DNA of 64,000 nucleotides. Origin: Flavivirga aquimarina (GTDB lineage Bacteria; Bacteroidota; Bacteroidia; Flavobacteriales; Flavobacteriaceae). The DNA lies in NCBI RefSeq assembly GCF_030540835.1, contig NZ_JAUOEK010000140.1:29792-93791 (forward strand), given 5' to 3'. Below the pieces are notes generated by a model. The model worked only from the letters and a program-made list of their open reading frames with translations. It ran no database searches and was not told the origin of the DNA. Positions 49,535 to 58,800 of this stretch are shown here, one piece after another (position 1 is the first letter of the stretch; the number at the start of each line of letters is the position of its first letter). Position numbers and translations under genes: made by a program.

Positions 49535-50499
49535 GGAGTTCCTCTTTGTACTACTGCAAAAACCCTAGCTAATAATTTGTTTCTTATGACATTTATTGTA
49601 CTTCTTCTATTTTTTCCTTCTTCAACTTTCTGCTCATAATATAATTTCATTTCAACATTATATTGGATAGCAGTTTTGGCGCACATATCAAGCAGACTCT
49701 TTATTTTTTTATTGGCAAAGTGGCTTATCTTGGTCCTCCTTCGAATACTAGTTCCTGAAGAATACGGAAATGGTGCAATCCCACAATAAGAGGCAAATTT
49801 TCGAGCGTTTTTAAACTTTGTAAAGCCATTGGTATAAACGATTAAAAACAAGGCTGTTTGAGACCCTATACCCTTAATACTAGTTATGAGCCCGTACAGC
49901 TCCTTCAGTTTAGAGGTACTATCAATGATTTTCTTCATTTGATCCTCAATAGCTTTAATCTCAATTGACAAGCACCGGATCAACTTCTTCTGGGATTGAA
50001 AGAAGCTTCTGTTTTCAACTCTGCAGAACAGTCTCTGATATTCCCCAAAAGAATTTTTATAACCTGCCCTGTGCTTTACCATCCGATCTCGCAATGAAAG
50101 TAGCCGTTTTAATCTATTGATTTCATTGGTCGGCATTTGGAACAGAGTAATTTCATCCCTGAGTCTATAAGCATATAAGGCTATTTTAGTGGCATCAATT
50201 TTATCGTTCTTTCCCCTAACTATTCCCAAAGACTTTTTTATTTCCAGCCCTGAGATCACTGCAAAGGGAATATTATGTTCGGACAAAAACGCGGACAGAC
50301 CATATGAATAAAGTCCTGTATGCTCGAAAACGAATATCGTTTCCGAGTTTAAAAAACGGGTATTCTTTCTCACCCACTTCAACATTTTTCCATAATCTTT
50401 CAATGTGTTTTCAAAAACGTGGAACACTTGGCTGCTATGAACCCTTACATCCAAGGTCAGTTTACTGATGTCAATTCCAATAGTCTCTTTAATTTTCAT
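49504..50499 (-). CDS. IS110-family DEDD transposase
   Basis: A 331-residue transposase. The N-terminal RuvC-like DEDD domain has Gly-Ile-Asp-Ile-Ser-Lys (Asp10), Phe-Glu-His-Thr-Gly (Glu about 60) and Lys-Asn-Asp-Lys-Ile-Asp-Ala (two Asp near 98-101). The C-terminal Transposase_20 domain has the Gly-Ile-Gly-Ser-Gln-Thr-Ala HhH loop and Phe-Ala-Ser-Tyr-Cys-Gly-Ile-Ala-Pro-Phe-Pro-Tyr-Ser-Ser-Gly-Thr with the catalytic Ser. Length and domains are complete, so it may be active. IS110 enzymes use a bridge RNA for target choice. Confidence 0.93.
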   Translation of the reverse strand: MKIKETIGIDISKLTLDVRVHSSQVFHVFENTLKDYGKMLKWVRKNTRFLNSETIFVFEHTGLYSYGLSAFLSEHNIPFAVISGLEIKKSLGIVRGKNDKIDATKIALYAYRLRDEITLFQMPTNEINRLKRLLSLRDRMVKHRAGYKNSFGEYQRLFCRVENRSFFQSQKKLIRCLSIEIKAIEDQMKKIIDSTSKLKELYGLITSIKGIGSQTALFLIVYTNGFTKFKNARKFASYCGIAPFPYSSGTSIRRRTKISHFANKKIKSLLDMCAKTAIQYNVEMKLYYEQKVEEGKNRRSTINVIRNKLLARVFAVVQRGTPYVDIKKYAA

Positions 50500-50700
50500 A
50501 ATTTTATGTTTTAAGTTTATGGTTACTTTGACTAAAACCTTTAATAGGTAGTAAACTCTAAAATTCTATTTGGTCCTTTGTAACCGATTTAAAAGAACGG
50601 AGACTAATGCGTGAGATAGTTCTTGTTTACTAAAGGGCGTGCAAGTTCACTCCGTTCTTTTTTCTACCCTCAAACTTAATAACAATTTTAAGGGTTATCG
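50500..50700 (-). ncRNA. Candidate bridge RNA region of the IS110 element
   Basis: The transposase leader (read on the minus strand) has a hairpin with a GAACGGAG / CTCCGTTC stem (50595-50602 and 50654-50661). In the IS110 group that includes IS621 the bridge RNA lies in the 5' non-coding end. The location and folding fit, but the target- and donor-binding loops cannot be assigned by eye. Confidence 0.5.
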
Positions 50701-50779
50701 GTCTCTACCGGAGACCATCTTTTCAACATAATTATAATCAATCTTATTAATTTTTTATTTAAAAACAAATCTAAAGGTA

Positions 50780-50853
50780 AGGTGTGGGCTTAGTTTATAT
50801 GTGTGTAGGGCTTCTGGCGATGCCTCAAGGACTGTAAGCTACAGTTCCACGCT
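50780..50853 (+). ncRNA. Structured RNA, Flavo-1-like candidate (copy 2)
   Basis: The stem parts GTGTGGGCT and AGTTCCACGC enclose CCTCAAGGACTGTAAGCTAC, aligned with the element at 31160-31232. It lies about 50 bases before the lipoprotein gene; this could be a leader RNA or a separate small RNA. Family naming is tentative. Confidence 0.5.
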
Positions 50854-50905
50854 TATTTGTTTATATAAACTTCACTTCGGAACTGGGTGAGTAAATCTTT
50901 TACTC

Positions 50906-51496
50906 ATGAAAAATAAATTTTTCAAACCAACAATTTTCTTAGTATTATGTTTAATTATGCTTAACTGCTCCAAAAATTCTGATAGCTGTGAAACTATTGT
51001 GTGCTTTAACGGTGGTACTTTTACAGATTGTGAATGCGATTGTCCTGAAGGTTACACGGGAACCGATTGTTCAGAACAGGTTACTCCGAGAAGTATAACC
51101 ATCACAAAAGTAATTGTGAAGGCCTTTCCTATTCAACGAACTAATGGCGATAATTGGGATTTTGACTTGCTAAATCCTATAAATGAGCTGCCCGATGTTT
51201 ATATTACTTTTGAAAATTCAGTACTGGATGTCATTTATGATAGTACAACATTTTTTCAAAATGCTAGCATAGCCCCAAACTTATATTTAGAGTTTACTCC
51301 CAATCTTAAAATAGTTAACTACGTAAATGGGTTCATAGTGAATATTTATGACTATGATGAAAATAGTGAAGATGATTTTATGGCAAGTGAACCGTTCATA
51401 GTATATAATAACTTCAATGGTTTTCCTGAAACATTGGAGGTCAAAAATGTATCACAGTCCCTTTTGGTGGGATTAGAACTAACTTATGAATGGTAA
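50906..51496 (+). CDS. Lipoprotein with EGF-like domain
   Basis: A 196-residue lipoprotein. The signal peptide ends in a lipobox, Leu-Ile-Met-Leu-Asn-Cys (Cys22). Residues about 28-57 form an EGF-like domain: Cys-x3-Val-Cys-Phe-Asn-Gly-Gly, then Cys-Glu-Cys-Asp-Cys-Pro-Glu-Gly-Tyr-Thr-Gly-x2-Cys. The C-terminal 130 residues form a beta-rich domain that may resemble C2-like folds. It is probably attached to the outer membrane. Its role in the island is unknown. Confidence 0.75.
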   Translation: MKNKFFKPTIFLVLCLIMLNCSKNSDSCETIVCFNGGTFTDCECDCPEGYTGTDCSEQVTPRSITITKVIVKAFPIQRTNGDNWDFDLLNPINELPDVYITFENSVLDVIYDSTTFFQNASIAPNLYLEFTPNLKIVNYVNGFIVNIYDYDENSEDDFMASEPFIVYNNFNGFPETLEVKNVSQSLLVGLELTYEW

Positions 51497-51528
51497 ATAG
51501 ATATTGAAAAGAATCTCTTTTCATCATC

Positions 51529-51557
51529 AAGAGCTATCATATTTATGGTAGCTCTTT
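51529..51557 (+). terminator. Terminator of the lipoprotein gene
   Basis: AAGAGCTATC pairs with GGTAGCTCTT (one G-T pair) across an eight-base loop and is followed by a short T run. Confidence 0.7.
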
Positions 51558-52012
51558 CTATTCAATGTACTCATATTTCATGATATTGAATTAGTAAAAA
51601 AACGATCAAGTTTACTCTAATTTAAACAATGATTTTATACCTATTATAAACCACTTTTAATTATTCAAATTTTGGATTACTTAAAACGCTTGGTAAAAAG
51701 TCAAAAGAGTTCTCTGTAACCCCATAAAATATTGAGTATTCAACAAATTTAACGAACATAAAACCTATGGTTTATTTTCTTTCGTTTGCTGGCACCATAA
51801 AGCATGAAGTTTTCAAGGTCGTTAAAACAAACTTTACGGGTTAGTTTGATCAATGGTTAAATCGATAAAATAAAGAAGTAAAATCATTTAATTAATCAGT
51901 TTATGATTTTGATGTTGTAGAACCGAAAACCATCTTTTTTATTGGATTTAAAAAATCGTTTTAAAGAATAATTTTTGTTTTTATGAATAATTCAAGTTTG
52001 GCTTTTTGAAGG

Positions 52013-52090
52013 TTAGCTACCCTAGTCTCTTTTGAAAAGGCAACCCCTTTATATTACTAGTGGAATTGAGGTAGGTTCTAGAGGAGGTAA
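52013..52090. repeat. Island direct repeat R1
   Basis: Shares TACCCTA, CAACCCTTT, a TTACTAGTGGAATTGAG-like block and TAGGTTCTAGAGGAGG with R2 and R3. It lies upstream of the SIR2-like gene. Confidence 0.6.
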
Positions 52091-52145
52091 AAATCCTATT
52101 GATTTATAAAATTATTATGTATTTTTATTGTGATAAATATAATGT

Positions 52146-52169
52146 AGATTAACGTAATTACGTTAATCT
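52146..52169. promoter_or_regulatory. Perfect 24-bp palindrome before the SIR2-like gene
   Basis: The arms AGATTAACGTAA and TTACGTTAATCT (52146-52157, 52158-52169) are exact complements without spacer. It ends 30 bases before the start codon, so it can cover the promoter. This is likely an operator for an unlinked or incoming repressor; no regulator gene lies next to it. Confidence 0.7.
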
Positions 52170-52199
52170 CTGTGTTATACATAATTTTGAGCATATAAA

Positions 52200-53003
52200 T
52201 TGAAAGGAAAAAACATAACGTTCGTTGTAGGAGCTGGAGCCGTTGAAAATGCTTGGAATCCGGTAATCAGAGCAATTAATAAAACAGATAATATTAAGAC
52301 AAATGGAGACGGAGCAAATTTTCTTTTCGCACGCTATATTTATTTATTGAAATTTTACTCTACAGTAGCTAAAGCCAGAAAACACCCAGAAATGTTTGAG
52401 ATAATGAAGTCAAACATTAGGGTTTTAAAGAACAATATAGCTTATGAATTAAAAAAAGCGCAAAATTCGGGTGAAATAAAACCAAGAGAAAACTTCAAAG
52501 AAGTAATAGACAAATTTGTTGTGTCTAAAGTAGACAGATCTTATGTAGTAAATACCAATTGGGATAACGTAATAGATTTAGAAATAAATAAACTATACCG
52601 TTCTAACAATCCTAATACTAATTTCAAAATTGAAAGTTTTCATATTCATGGTAGTATTGAATCACCTGATGAACTTTATTTACCCTCAGAAATTACACAA
52701 GAAATTTATAGGACAAAAGAAGATGAAATGAAATTAGGTAGTAATCATGCTTCATTGATGTCCATATTAGAAAAGGGCAATAGAACTATTCTTTATGGGA
52801 TTTCGCTTGATCCCCTAGACGCTGAATTAAATCAAACTCTTGGAGCAGGCTGTTTATCACCGAATATCGAAGAAATAATTATTATTAATCCAAGTCACGA
52901 ACTAGTCGCAAATAGAGTGAAACTACTTTTAGATAAAAGATATCCGGCTAAAATAACAGCCTATAACCCTAATGATTTAAGAAAAAAAATCGAGTATAAT
53001 TAA
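52200..53003 (+). CDS. SIR2-like NAD-binding protein
   Basis: A 267-residue protein read from TTG 52200. SIR2 motifs are visible: Phe-Val-Val-Gly-Ala-Gly-Ala (NAD loop, residues 8-14), Asn-Thr-Asn-Trp-Asp (about 118-122), Phe-His-Ile-His-Gly-Ser with the catalytic His, and Leu-Tyr-Gly-Ile-Ser-Leu-Asp. No zinc site is present, as in SIR2-like NADases of anti-phage systems. It stands alone between repeats R1 and R2. An NAD-depleting or signalling role is inferred. Confidence 0.8.
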   Translation: MKGKNITFVVGAGAVENAWNPVIRAINKTDNIKTNGDGANFLFARYIYLLKFYSTVAKARKHPEMFEIMKSNIRVLKNNIAYELKKAQNSGEIKPRENFKEVIDKFVVSKVDRSYVVNTNWDNVIDLEINKLYRSNNPNTNFKIESFHIHGSIESPDELYLPSEITQEIYRTKEDEMKLGSNHASLMSILEKGNRTILYGISLDPLDAELNQTLGAGCLSPNIEEIIIINPSHELVANRVKLLLDKRYPAKITAYNPNDLRKKIEYN

Positions 53004-53042
53004 AATTACTAATTCTATATATTAGTTTTAAGTAGCAACCTT

Positions 53043-53130
53043 ATAGTTACCCTTTTAGTTACCCCATGTCTATTTGAAAAATAAACCCTTGCTATTACTT
53101 AGAGACCAAGTTAGGTTCTGGAGTTGGGGA
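53043..53130. repeat. Island direct repeat R2
   Basis: Begins with TAGTTACCCTTTTAGTTACC and ends with TTAGGTTCTGGAGTTGGGG. About 70 percent of positions match R3 at 54425-54512 by eye, 1.38 kb away in direct orientation. Confidence 0.7.
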
Positions 53131-53173
53131 CCACCTCAAATATTTGTTTGTTTCATTTCGGTAACCAAGACAA

Positions 53174-54268
53174 TTAAAATGCTTCTAAAACAGTCATTAA
53201 TCTATGATTGAGATATAGTTTTTCTTTACCCACTTTTTCAGAAATTAAAAAGCCAGCTTCCTCTAAATCATTTAAATAGTTACCAACCGTTTTTGGCGTG
53301 CCTAATTTAGCATCAATTAAAAACTGTCTTTTTGAGTAAGGCAATCTAAACAGTATTTCAACTAATTCTTTAGTATATACTTTAGGTAACGTTTCTTTAA
53401 TTTCTGTAGCCATTTGCTCCATTAAGTTAGTTACAACCTTTAAGCGTTGTAATCCTTTGTTTGCAGTAAACTCTACCATTTCAAGCATGTAGATTATCCA
53501 AGCTTCCCAATCTTCGTTTTCGGTAACCTCACGTAGTTTCGTATAATAGTCTACTTTGTTTTTTATTATATATTCACTTAAATAAATAGCCGGTGTATCT
53601 AATAGTTTTTCAAGTTTTAAGCATAATAACAGCAAAATACGTCCTGTCCTACCATTACCATCACTAAAAGGATGTATCGCTTCAAATTGGTAGTGCATTA
53701 TTGCCATTTTAATCAAAGGGTCAATAGAATCTTCACCATTTATAAAAGCTTCGAGATTAGCCAACTTTTCTCTTATAACAGATTCACCAGTCGGTGGTGT
53801 ATAAATAGTTTCGCCTTTCGCATTTTTTAAAGCAGTTCTTGGAGTAGTTCTAATGCCCGCTGTATTCTTTTTTATACTTTGTACTATTTCAACACAAAGA
53901 TTGGTTGTTATAAAAGGACGTTTTTCAATAAGTTGTAAACCATTCCAAAGTGCTTCTTTATAACTTATAACTTCTTTTGTTGCAGGATTGTCAAATTTTT
54001 TATCTGCAACTAAAGATTTATACAGATCGTCATTAGTCGTTATTATATTCTCTATTTCGGAACTTGCTTTTGCTTCCTGTAAATGAATCGTATCTAAAAA
54101 CAAGGTTGGGTTAGGTAAATTAGTGAGCATACCATTAAGTTGTGCTAATGCTCTACTGGCATCAATAGTCTTTCGTAACACTATAGTGGTTTCTAATGTT
54201 ACCTTTGGTGGCAAAAACGGTAAGCTATTATAGGGTTTATTTCTATTAAAATCTGTCATTTTGAACAA
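53174..54268 (-). CDS. Fic-family protein (auto-inhibited AMP transferase type)
   Basis: A 364-residue class II Fic protein. An N-terminal Fic_N region carries the inhibitory motif Ser-Ser-Glu-Ile-Glu-Asn (residues about 70-75, pattern S/TxxxE G/N). The catalytic motif His-Pro-Phe-Ser-Asp-Gly-Asn-Gly-Arg-Thr-Gly-Arg lies near 197-208. A C-terminal winged helix (about 300-355) follows. It transfers AMP or a similar group to a target. It is the only gene between repeats R2 and R3. Confidence 0.95.
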   Translation of the reverse strand: MFKMTDFNRNKPYNSLPFLPPKVTLETTIVLRKTIDASRALAQLNGMLTNLPNPTLFLDTIHLQEAKASSEIENIITTNDDLYKSLVADKKFDNPATKEVISYKEALWNGLQLIEKRPFITTNLCVEIVQSIKKNTAGIRTTPRTALKNAKGETIYTPPTGESVIREKLANLEAFINGEDSIDPLIKMAIMHYQFEAIHPFSDGNGRTGRILLLLCLKLEKLLDTPAIYLSEYIIKNKVDYYTKLREVTENEDWEAWIIYMLEMVEFTANKGLQRLKVVTNLMEQMATEIKETLPKVYTKELVEILFRLPYSKRQFLIDAKLGTPKTVGNYLNDLEEAGFLISEKVGKEKLYLNHRLMTVLEAF

Positions 54269-54364
54269 GGGTAATAATTACTTGCGTCATATAAACGAGG
54301 GTAAATATACTAAATATTTACCGTTGTTTACACTATGAAGGCTAAACTTACGCACGTCAAATTT

Positions 54365-54415
54365 AACCTTTTAACTCAAGTTGTTCCTTAGGACGAACTG
54401 AGTTAAAAATAAGGT
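54365..54415. repeat. Long imperfect hairpin beside R3
   Basis: Left arm AACCTTTTAACTCAAGTTGTTCC and the right arm up to AAGGTT pair with small bulges around a tiny loop at 54388. It may be the 5' leader of the Fic gene, or part of an attachment structure. Confidence 0.5.
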
Positions 54416-54424
54416 TTAGTAAAA

Positions 54425-54512
54425 TTTAGTTACCCTTTTAATTACCCTAAGGCACCTTTAAAATACCAACCCTTATTTTACTAATGAAATTAGACTAGGT
54501 TCTGGAGGAGGG
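54425..54512. repeat. Island direct repeat R3
   Basis: TTTAGTTACCCTTTTAATTA starts the repeat and CTAGGTTCTGGAGGAGGG ends it. It matches R2 with one indel and the second half of R1. Confidence 0.7.
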
Positions 54513-54676
54513 AATAATTTATTTGATAGTTAAGGAGAATAGTATATTAAAACATAGTGCTAATCTTATTCATTATACATTATAGCAAGGAAAGTGAGTA
54601 CAATAAAGATCGATCCTAAATTTATGGTGTATCTTTAATGATTAAATAATCCTAATAAAAAATCAAGTTTAATTTT

Positions 54677-55717
54677 ATGAAAATCAATAGCACTAATATT
54701 TTCCAATCAATTAAAAGGCAAATTGCCCTAAATAACCTGAGGGGTGCAATTCAATTACTTGAATTTGTAGATAAAAAATCTGAAAAAATATATTCAAACC
54801 AGATATTAAAAATTAAGGCAGACTTAAGAGAATACGAGGATATTATAATTAAAGGTACAGAGAATAGTGATGAATTAGGAGTTCGACGAAGTAAAATTAT
54901 TAATCACACTTTAATTTTAACTGATAGAATAAATATCGAGAACTCAACTTATTTGAATGAAGTGAAGTTGGATTCTGATGAACAAGAAGAGTTTAATAGT
55001 TTATTTGGCACGCAGGAAGGAAAAGCAATTTCTAAAGATTTTAAGGAGCAAAACAAAGAATTAAAAAAGATAAAAACTTTTAATTGGATACTGCTTGCTG
55101 TGATAGTGTGCATATCGATTTTAGCCTATAAATATATGGATTTCAGCCAGAAGAAATCGTTCAAAAAAATTAAGACAGATTTAATTGAAATAAATAGTGA
55201 TATAAATCATTTAACTACCTCATATATTAATTGGATTAATGAATTAAAAAGAATTGAAGGAGTATACTGTGAGCGAATTGATGGAGATAAAAGCTCATTA
55301 GCAATTTGTAAAATCTATGTCGATGAAAATGATAATCTTCGTTTTGATGGACACTATTATAACCTTTCTCCATTTAAGAGGAAAGGATGGTGGAATTCAA
55401 AATATGCATATTTTAAAGACAATAAATTAGAATATAACTATGAAGGATGGAAATACAACAGTGAAGAAAAAAGAGATATACCTATAGGTGAAAGTAATGA
55501 TCTTGGTATAGGAAGCATAACATTTTATTTCGATGGTCAAAAATTTCATGAAGCGAAGGGCACATATTTATCTCCGGATTGGGAAAAAAAATCTTTTAGC
55601 CTTTTAAAACTTGACGCAAGTTATATGCAAAATTGCAATCTTGATCCCAATAATTATACAATTAAAGAATTGAATGAGTTTGTTCGGAGAAATGGTTCTG
55701 ATCTAATCAAAGAGTAA
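54677..55717 (+). CDS. EAD-like domain + membrane helix + unknown domain
   Basis: A 346-residue protein. Residues about 5-85 resemble effector-associated domains (EAD11-like): a helical bundle with Asn-Leu-Arg-Gly-Ala-Ile-Gln-Leu-Leu-Glu, Ile-Lys-Ala-Asp-Leu-Arg-Glu-Tyr-Glu and a final helix with Lys-Ile-Ile-Asn-His-Thr. One membrane helix lies at about 131-150. The C-terminal 190 residues form an unassigned beta-rich domain with many Trp/Tyr/Gly. It is convergent with the STAND operon, 167 bases away, and its EAD-like part suggests it recruits to the same complex. Confidence 0.6.
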   Translation: MKINSTNIFQSIKRQIALNNLRGAIQLLEFVDKKSEKIYSNQILKIKADLREYEDIIIKGTENSDELGVRRSKIINHTLILTDRINIENSTYLNEVKLDSDEQEEFNSLFGTQEGKAISKDFKEQNKELKKIKTFNWILLAVIVCISILAYKYMDFSQKKSFKKIKTDLIEINSDINHLTTSYINWINELKRIEGVYCERIDGDKSSLAICKIYVDENDNLRFDGHYYNLSPFKRKGWWNSKYAYFKDNKLEYNYEGWKYNSEEKRDIPIGESNDLGIGSITFYFDGQKFHEAKGTYLSPDWEKKSFSLLKLDASYMQNCNLDPNNYTIKELNEFVRRNGSDLIKE

Positions 55718-55884
55718 TTATTAATTGGCCTTTCGGGCTATCTCTTATCTGAACTCCTCTACTCTAAATTCGAAAAAATTTTGTTTTAACTTCAAATTTT
55801 GGGATTAAATATATTTCTTATCCAAAGCTATGCATAAATTCAGTAGGAATCCATTTTCTAAAGTGTAAAATAATTAAGATTTAA

Positions 55885-58800
55885 TTATTCATTAAAATCA
55901 GCAAAAAATCTTTTCTTCTGTTTTTTAGTTAGTTCCCCGACCTGCCCGAAGTCTTCTCCTTTTTTAATAGCCTTTATAATGTCACTTATCTCCAATAATA
56001 TTGGTTTTATTTTAATTAAGCCATCATTTGTTCCCATTAGTAATGATCGATTATCTTTAGATAATTCTGCAATTGAAATATTATCTCCTTCTTCCGTTAG
56101 ATCGAGGATTAGTTTACCACCATCTTCTATTGACCATATTTTGATTGTATTATCTTTGGAACAACTTATGATAAATCTTCCATCTGGTGAGAAATTAGCA
56201 TATTTTATACCACTAGAGTGACCTGTTAATTTTAAGAATATTGAATCTGTAAAACCATTACTGAAATCATAAACATGAATCGTTCTATCTTCTGAAGCAG
56301 TTAAATATAAGGTTTGATCTCTAGAAGCTTTTATTAAATTAATTTTGGCACTATGACTTTTCAAAGTACCAACTTGATTGAATAAATATTTTGAGCCAGA
56401 ACTTAGTTTATCTTCTTTAACTATTTTGTAAAATTCAACATGATTATTAGGTGTTATTGCAGAAAGTAGGCTTGTACTATTATCAAAAGTATTATCATTA
56501 AATTCCATAATAATAGATTCTCCAATTCCTATAGTTGGAAACTTGGAGGACCATTTATCAATTTGCATGCACTTATCCAAGTTACTATTCCATATCAATG
56601 CTTCGCCTCTGTTTGTAGATGTTACTAATTGTTTGCCTTCTGCAAAGGAATTAATGGTGTTGAACATTTGATTATCTTTTAAAGTACACCTATTAAGTAG
56701 ACTTATAGAATCGTTCCTAAATACAAAACTCATCAACTCGTTATTTCTAATTATAGAGAAATAATCCTTAAAATGAGGATCCGTATTATTGTATTTTGGT
56801 ACTGATCCAATTACATTATTTTTCCCGTCATTTGAATTTAATATTGGTTCACCAAATTCAGAAATTAGGACTTTCGAATCTTGTTTCAGTAATGAATAAA
56901 TACTAACCATTCCATTTTGAAAAGTTGTTAAAATATTATCTTCATTATTCAAATAATTCAAACTTAGTATATTGGTTTTTTGATTTGTATTATAAACAGT
57001 TGTGGCTTTCTTTTTCATCGGCCATTGGCGAATCTTTGAGTCTGATACTGTAATTATGAAATCATCATTTCTAGAAAACCACATCTGAGTGAGGTTTATA
57101 TGACCTGATAGAGTTGCAAGAGGATTACCTTCGAGGTCCCAGAGTTTAACGTTTTGGTCGTCTCCAGATGTTAAGAAATAATCTCCATGGTTAGAGATTT
57201 TCAAACGTTTTATTTCCGAAGAATGGGGATTATCAATCTTATGAATTCTCTTACTCTTCAGTATATCATAAATTAATATGTCATCACCTACTATTGCAAC
57301 AACTAAATTTTTCTCTTTAGAAAACGTAGCGTGTTTTAATTTTTGATTACCTATTTTTAGACTGAACTCTAGTGCTTTATTGACCCTAACTGTATTTGAG
57401 TCTATAACATTGAACTGGTTATTCAAAAAGATCTTACCATTTTCGTAAGCAGACAAAACAATTTTATCCTCATATAAGTGCACCAATGGCGATAGTTCAT
57501 TGTTTCCGTGCATATTATCACCCGCTTCATCTAATTTGCCGTTTACAAAATGATAAAAACGTACAATTTTTCCTTTAGATTTTGTGACAATTTTGTTTTG
57601 AGTTACAAAATCTGCGTATACCATATTTCCTTTATAGGTGTCTTTGGCAAGGAGAAGTCCTTTTCTGTTATAAATTCTGACTTCTCCATTACCACTTCCA
57701 ATTGGAGCATTTGATGCTGTTATTACAAAGTTTTCACTCGGATCAAAAAAAGCTGTATTGACTGCAGCATGATGCTTTATACATATTGTATCATTATTCT
57801 TGAGATTTCGCAATACGACAGTACCGTCTAAGGATGAAGTAAGCAAAAAATCCCCCGATTTATTGATTGATATTGTATTTATTTTACCCTCATGTCCCGA
57901 TGGAAAAGATTGAATTGAATCTGATGGTGAACTAAGATTATGCATTTGGATACTTAAGTTTTCAGTTGCCGCAAATAGAATATTTTTACCTTCATGAACT
58001 CTTATACCAGTGATTTTTTCATTATTAGGATTAAGATAGGTGTTGGAGAACTTTAAATAGTTTGGTACATTATAAAATGAACGAATAATATTCTCAGACC
58101 TTTCAAGGTCATCTTTGGCAATAATAACACTATCTTTCGTGATATCGTTATAGGCTTTTTCAGCTAATCGAAAACTCAATGTAGCGTCATTTGCGTTTAT
58201 TTCAGCAAAACCAATTAGAGTTTGTTGCTTAACTTTTTTAAGTTCTTTTAGTTGCTTTAGTGACTTTACATTCAACTTATCTGCATCTTTTTTTTCTTTA
58301 CTCAATTCAACATAAAGCCAACCTGAAGCCACTAAGAAAATACCTAATAAGAAACTCAATTGCTTTATTCTTTTATTTTTTCTTTTTAACCTTTCGTTTT
58401 CTTCCTTTTCCCTTTCCTTTTCCTCATTCAAGGTTTTAAGCTCTAGAAGCCGTTTTTCAGATAATTCTTTTTCTTTTCGATGCGCTTTCGCTTTTAAAAT
58501 TGGCTCTAGTAACACATCATGGCTCAATTCATATGTAAAGCCTCCCATTTCTTGAGGAACCGATCTTAATAAATGGCTATCCACTAAGTTTTTTAAGGTG
58601 GACTCATTTATTTTTCGCAGAATTTTCCCCTCATATAGAGCCAGCCTTCTTTTTTGTTCCCCATCTTCGAAAACAAGATCCTCTTCAATCACGTCTTTTG
58701 CCTTTTTGCGTTCATCCAAATCGTCAATGGCATTTATTCTTTGCGCATAATAATTCCCAATAATCGAATTCAAATCGTTAACATCACTAAGTTGAATAAC

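Larger units (their letters stand above)
49470..50750 (-). mobile_element. IS110-family insertion sequence (ends approximate)
   Basis: The element comprises the DEDD transposase and a long non-coding leader. IS110 elements lack clear terminal inverted repeats and target duplications, so the ends are estimates: the 3' side from the loss of integrase similarity near 49470 and the 5' side from the AT-rich boundary near 50750. It inserted in the integrase gene. Confidence 0.7.
51497..52199. other. 703-base intergenic region
   Basis: Contains the lipoprotein terminator (51529-51557), repeat R1 (52013-52090) and a 24-bp palindrome (52146-52169). The 450 bases between carry no ORF above background and look like decayed DNA. 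Confidence 0.6.
54269..54676. other. Intergenic region with hairpin and R3
   Basis: Contains a long imperfect hairpin (54365-54415), repeat R3 and AT-rich DNA leading to the EAD gene at 54677. No ORF is seen. Confidence 0.6.

Noticed and set aside
50700..50900. Search for the missing C-terminal half of the integrase after the IS110 element
   Set aside because: No frame gives the Arg-His-x-x-Arg or Tyr motifs; the catalytic half is not in the window.
51560..52010. Short coding-like stretches after the lipoprotein gene
   Set aside because: All frames are broken by stops within 30 codons and no recognisable domain appears.
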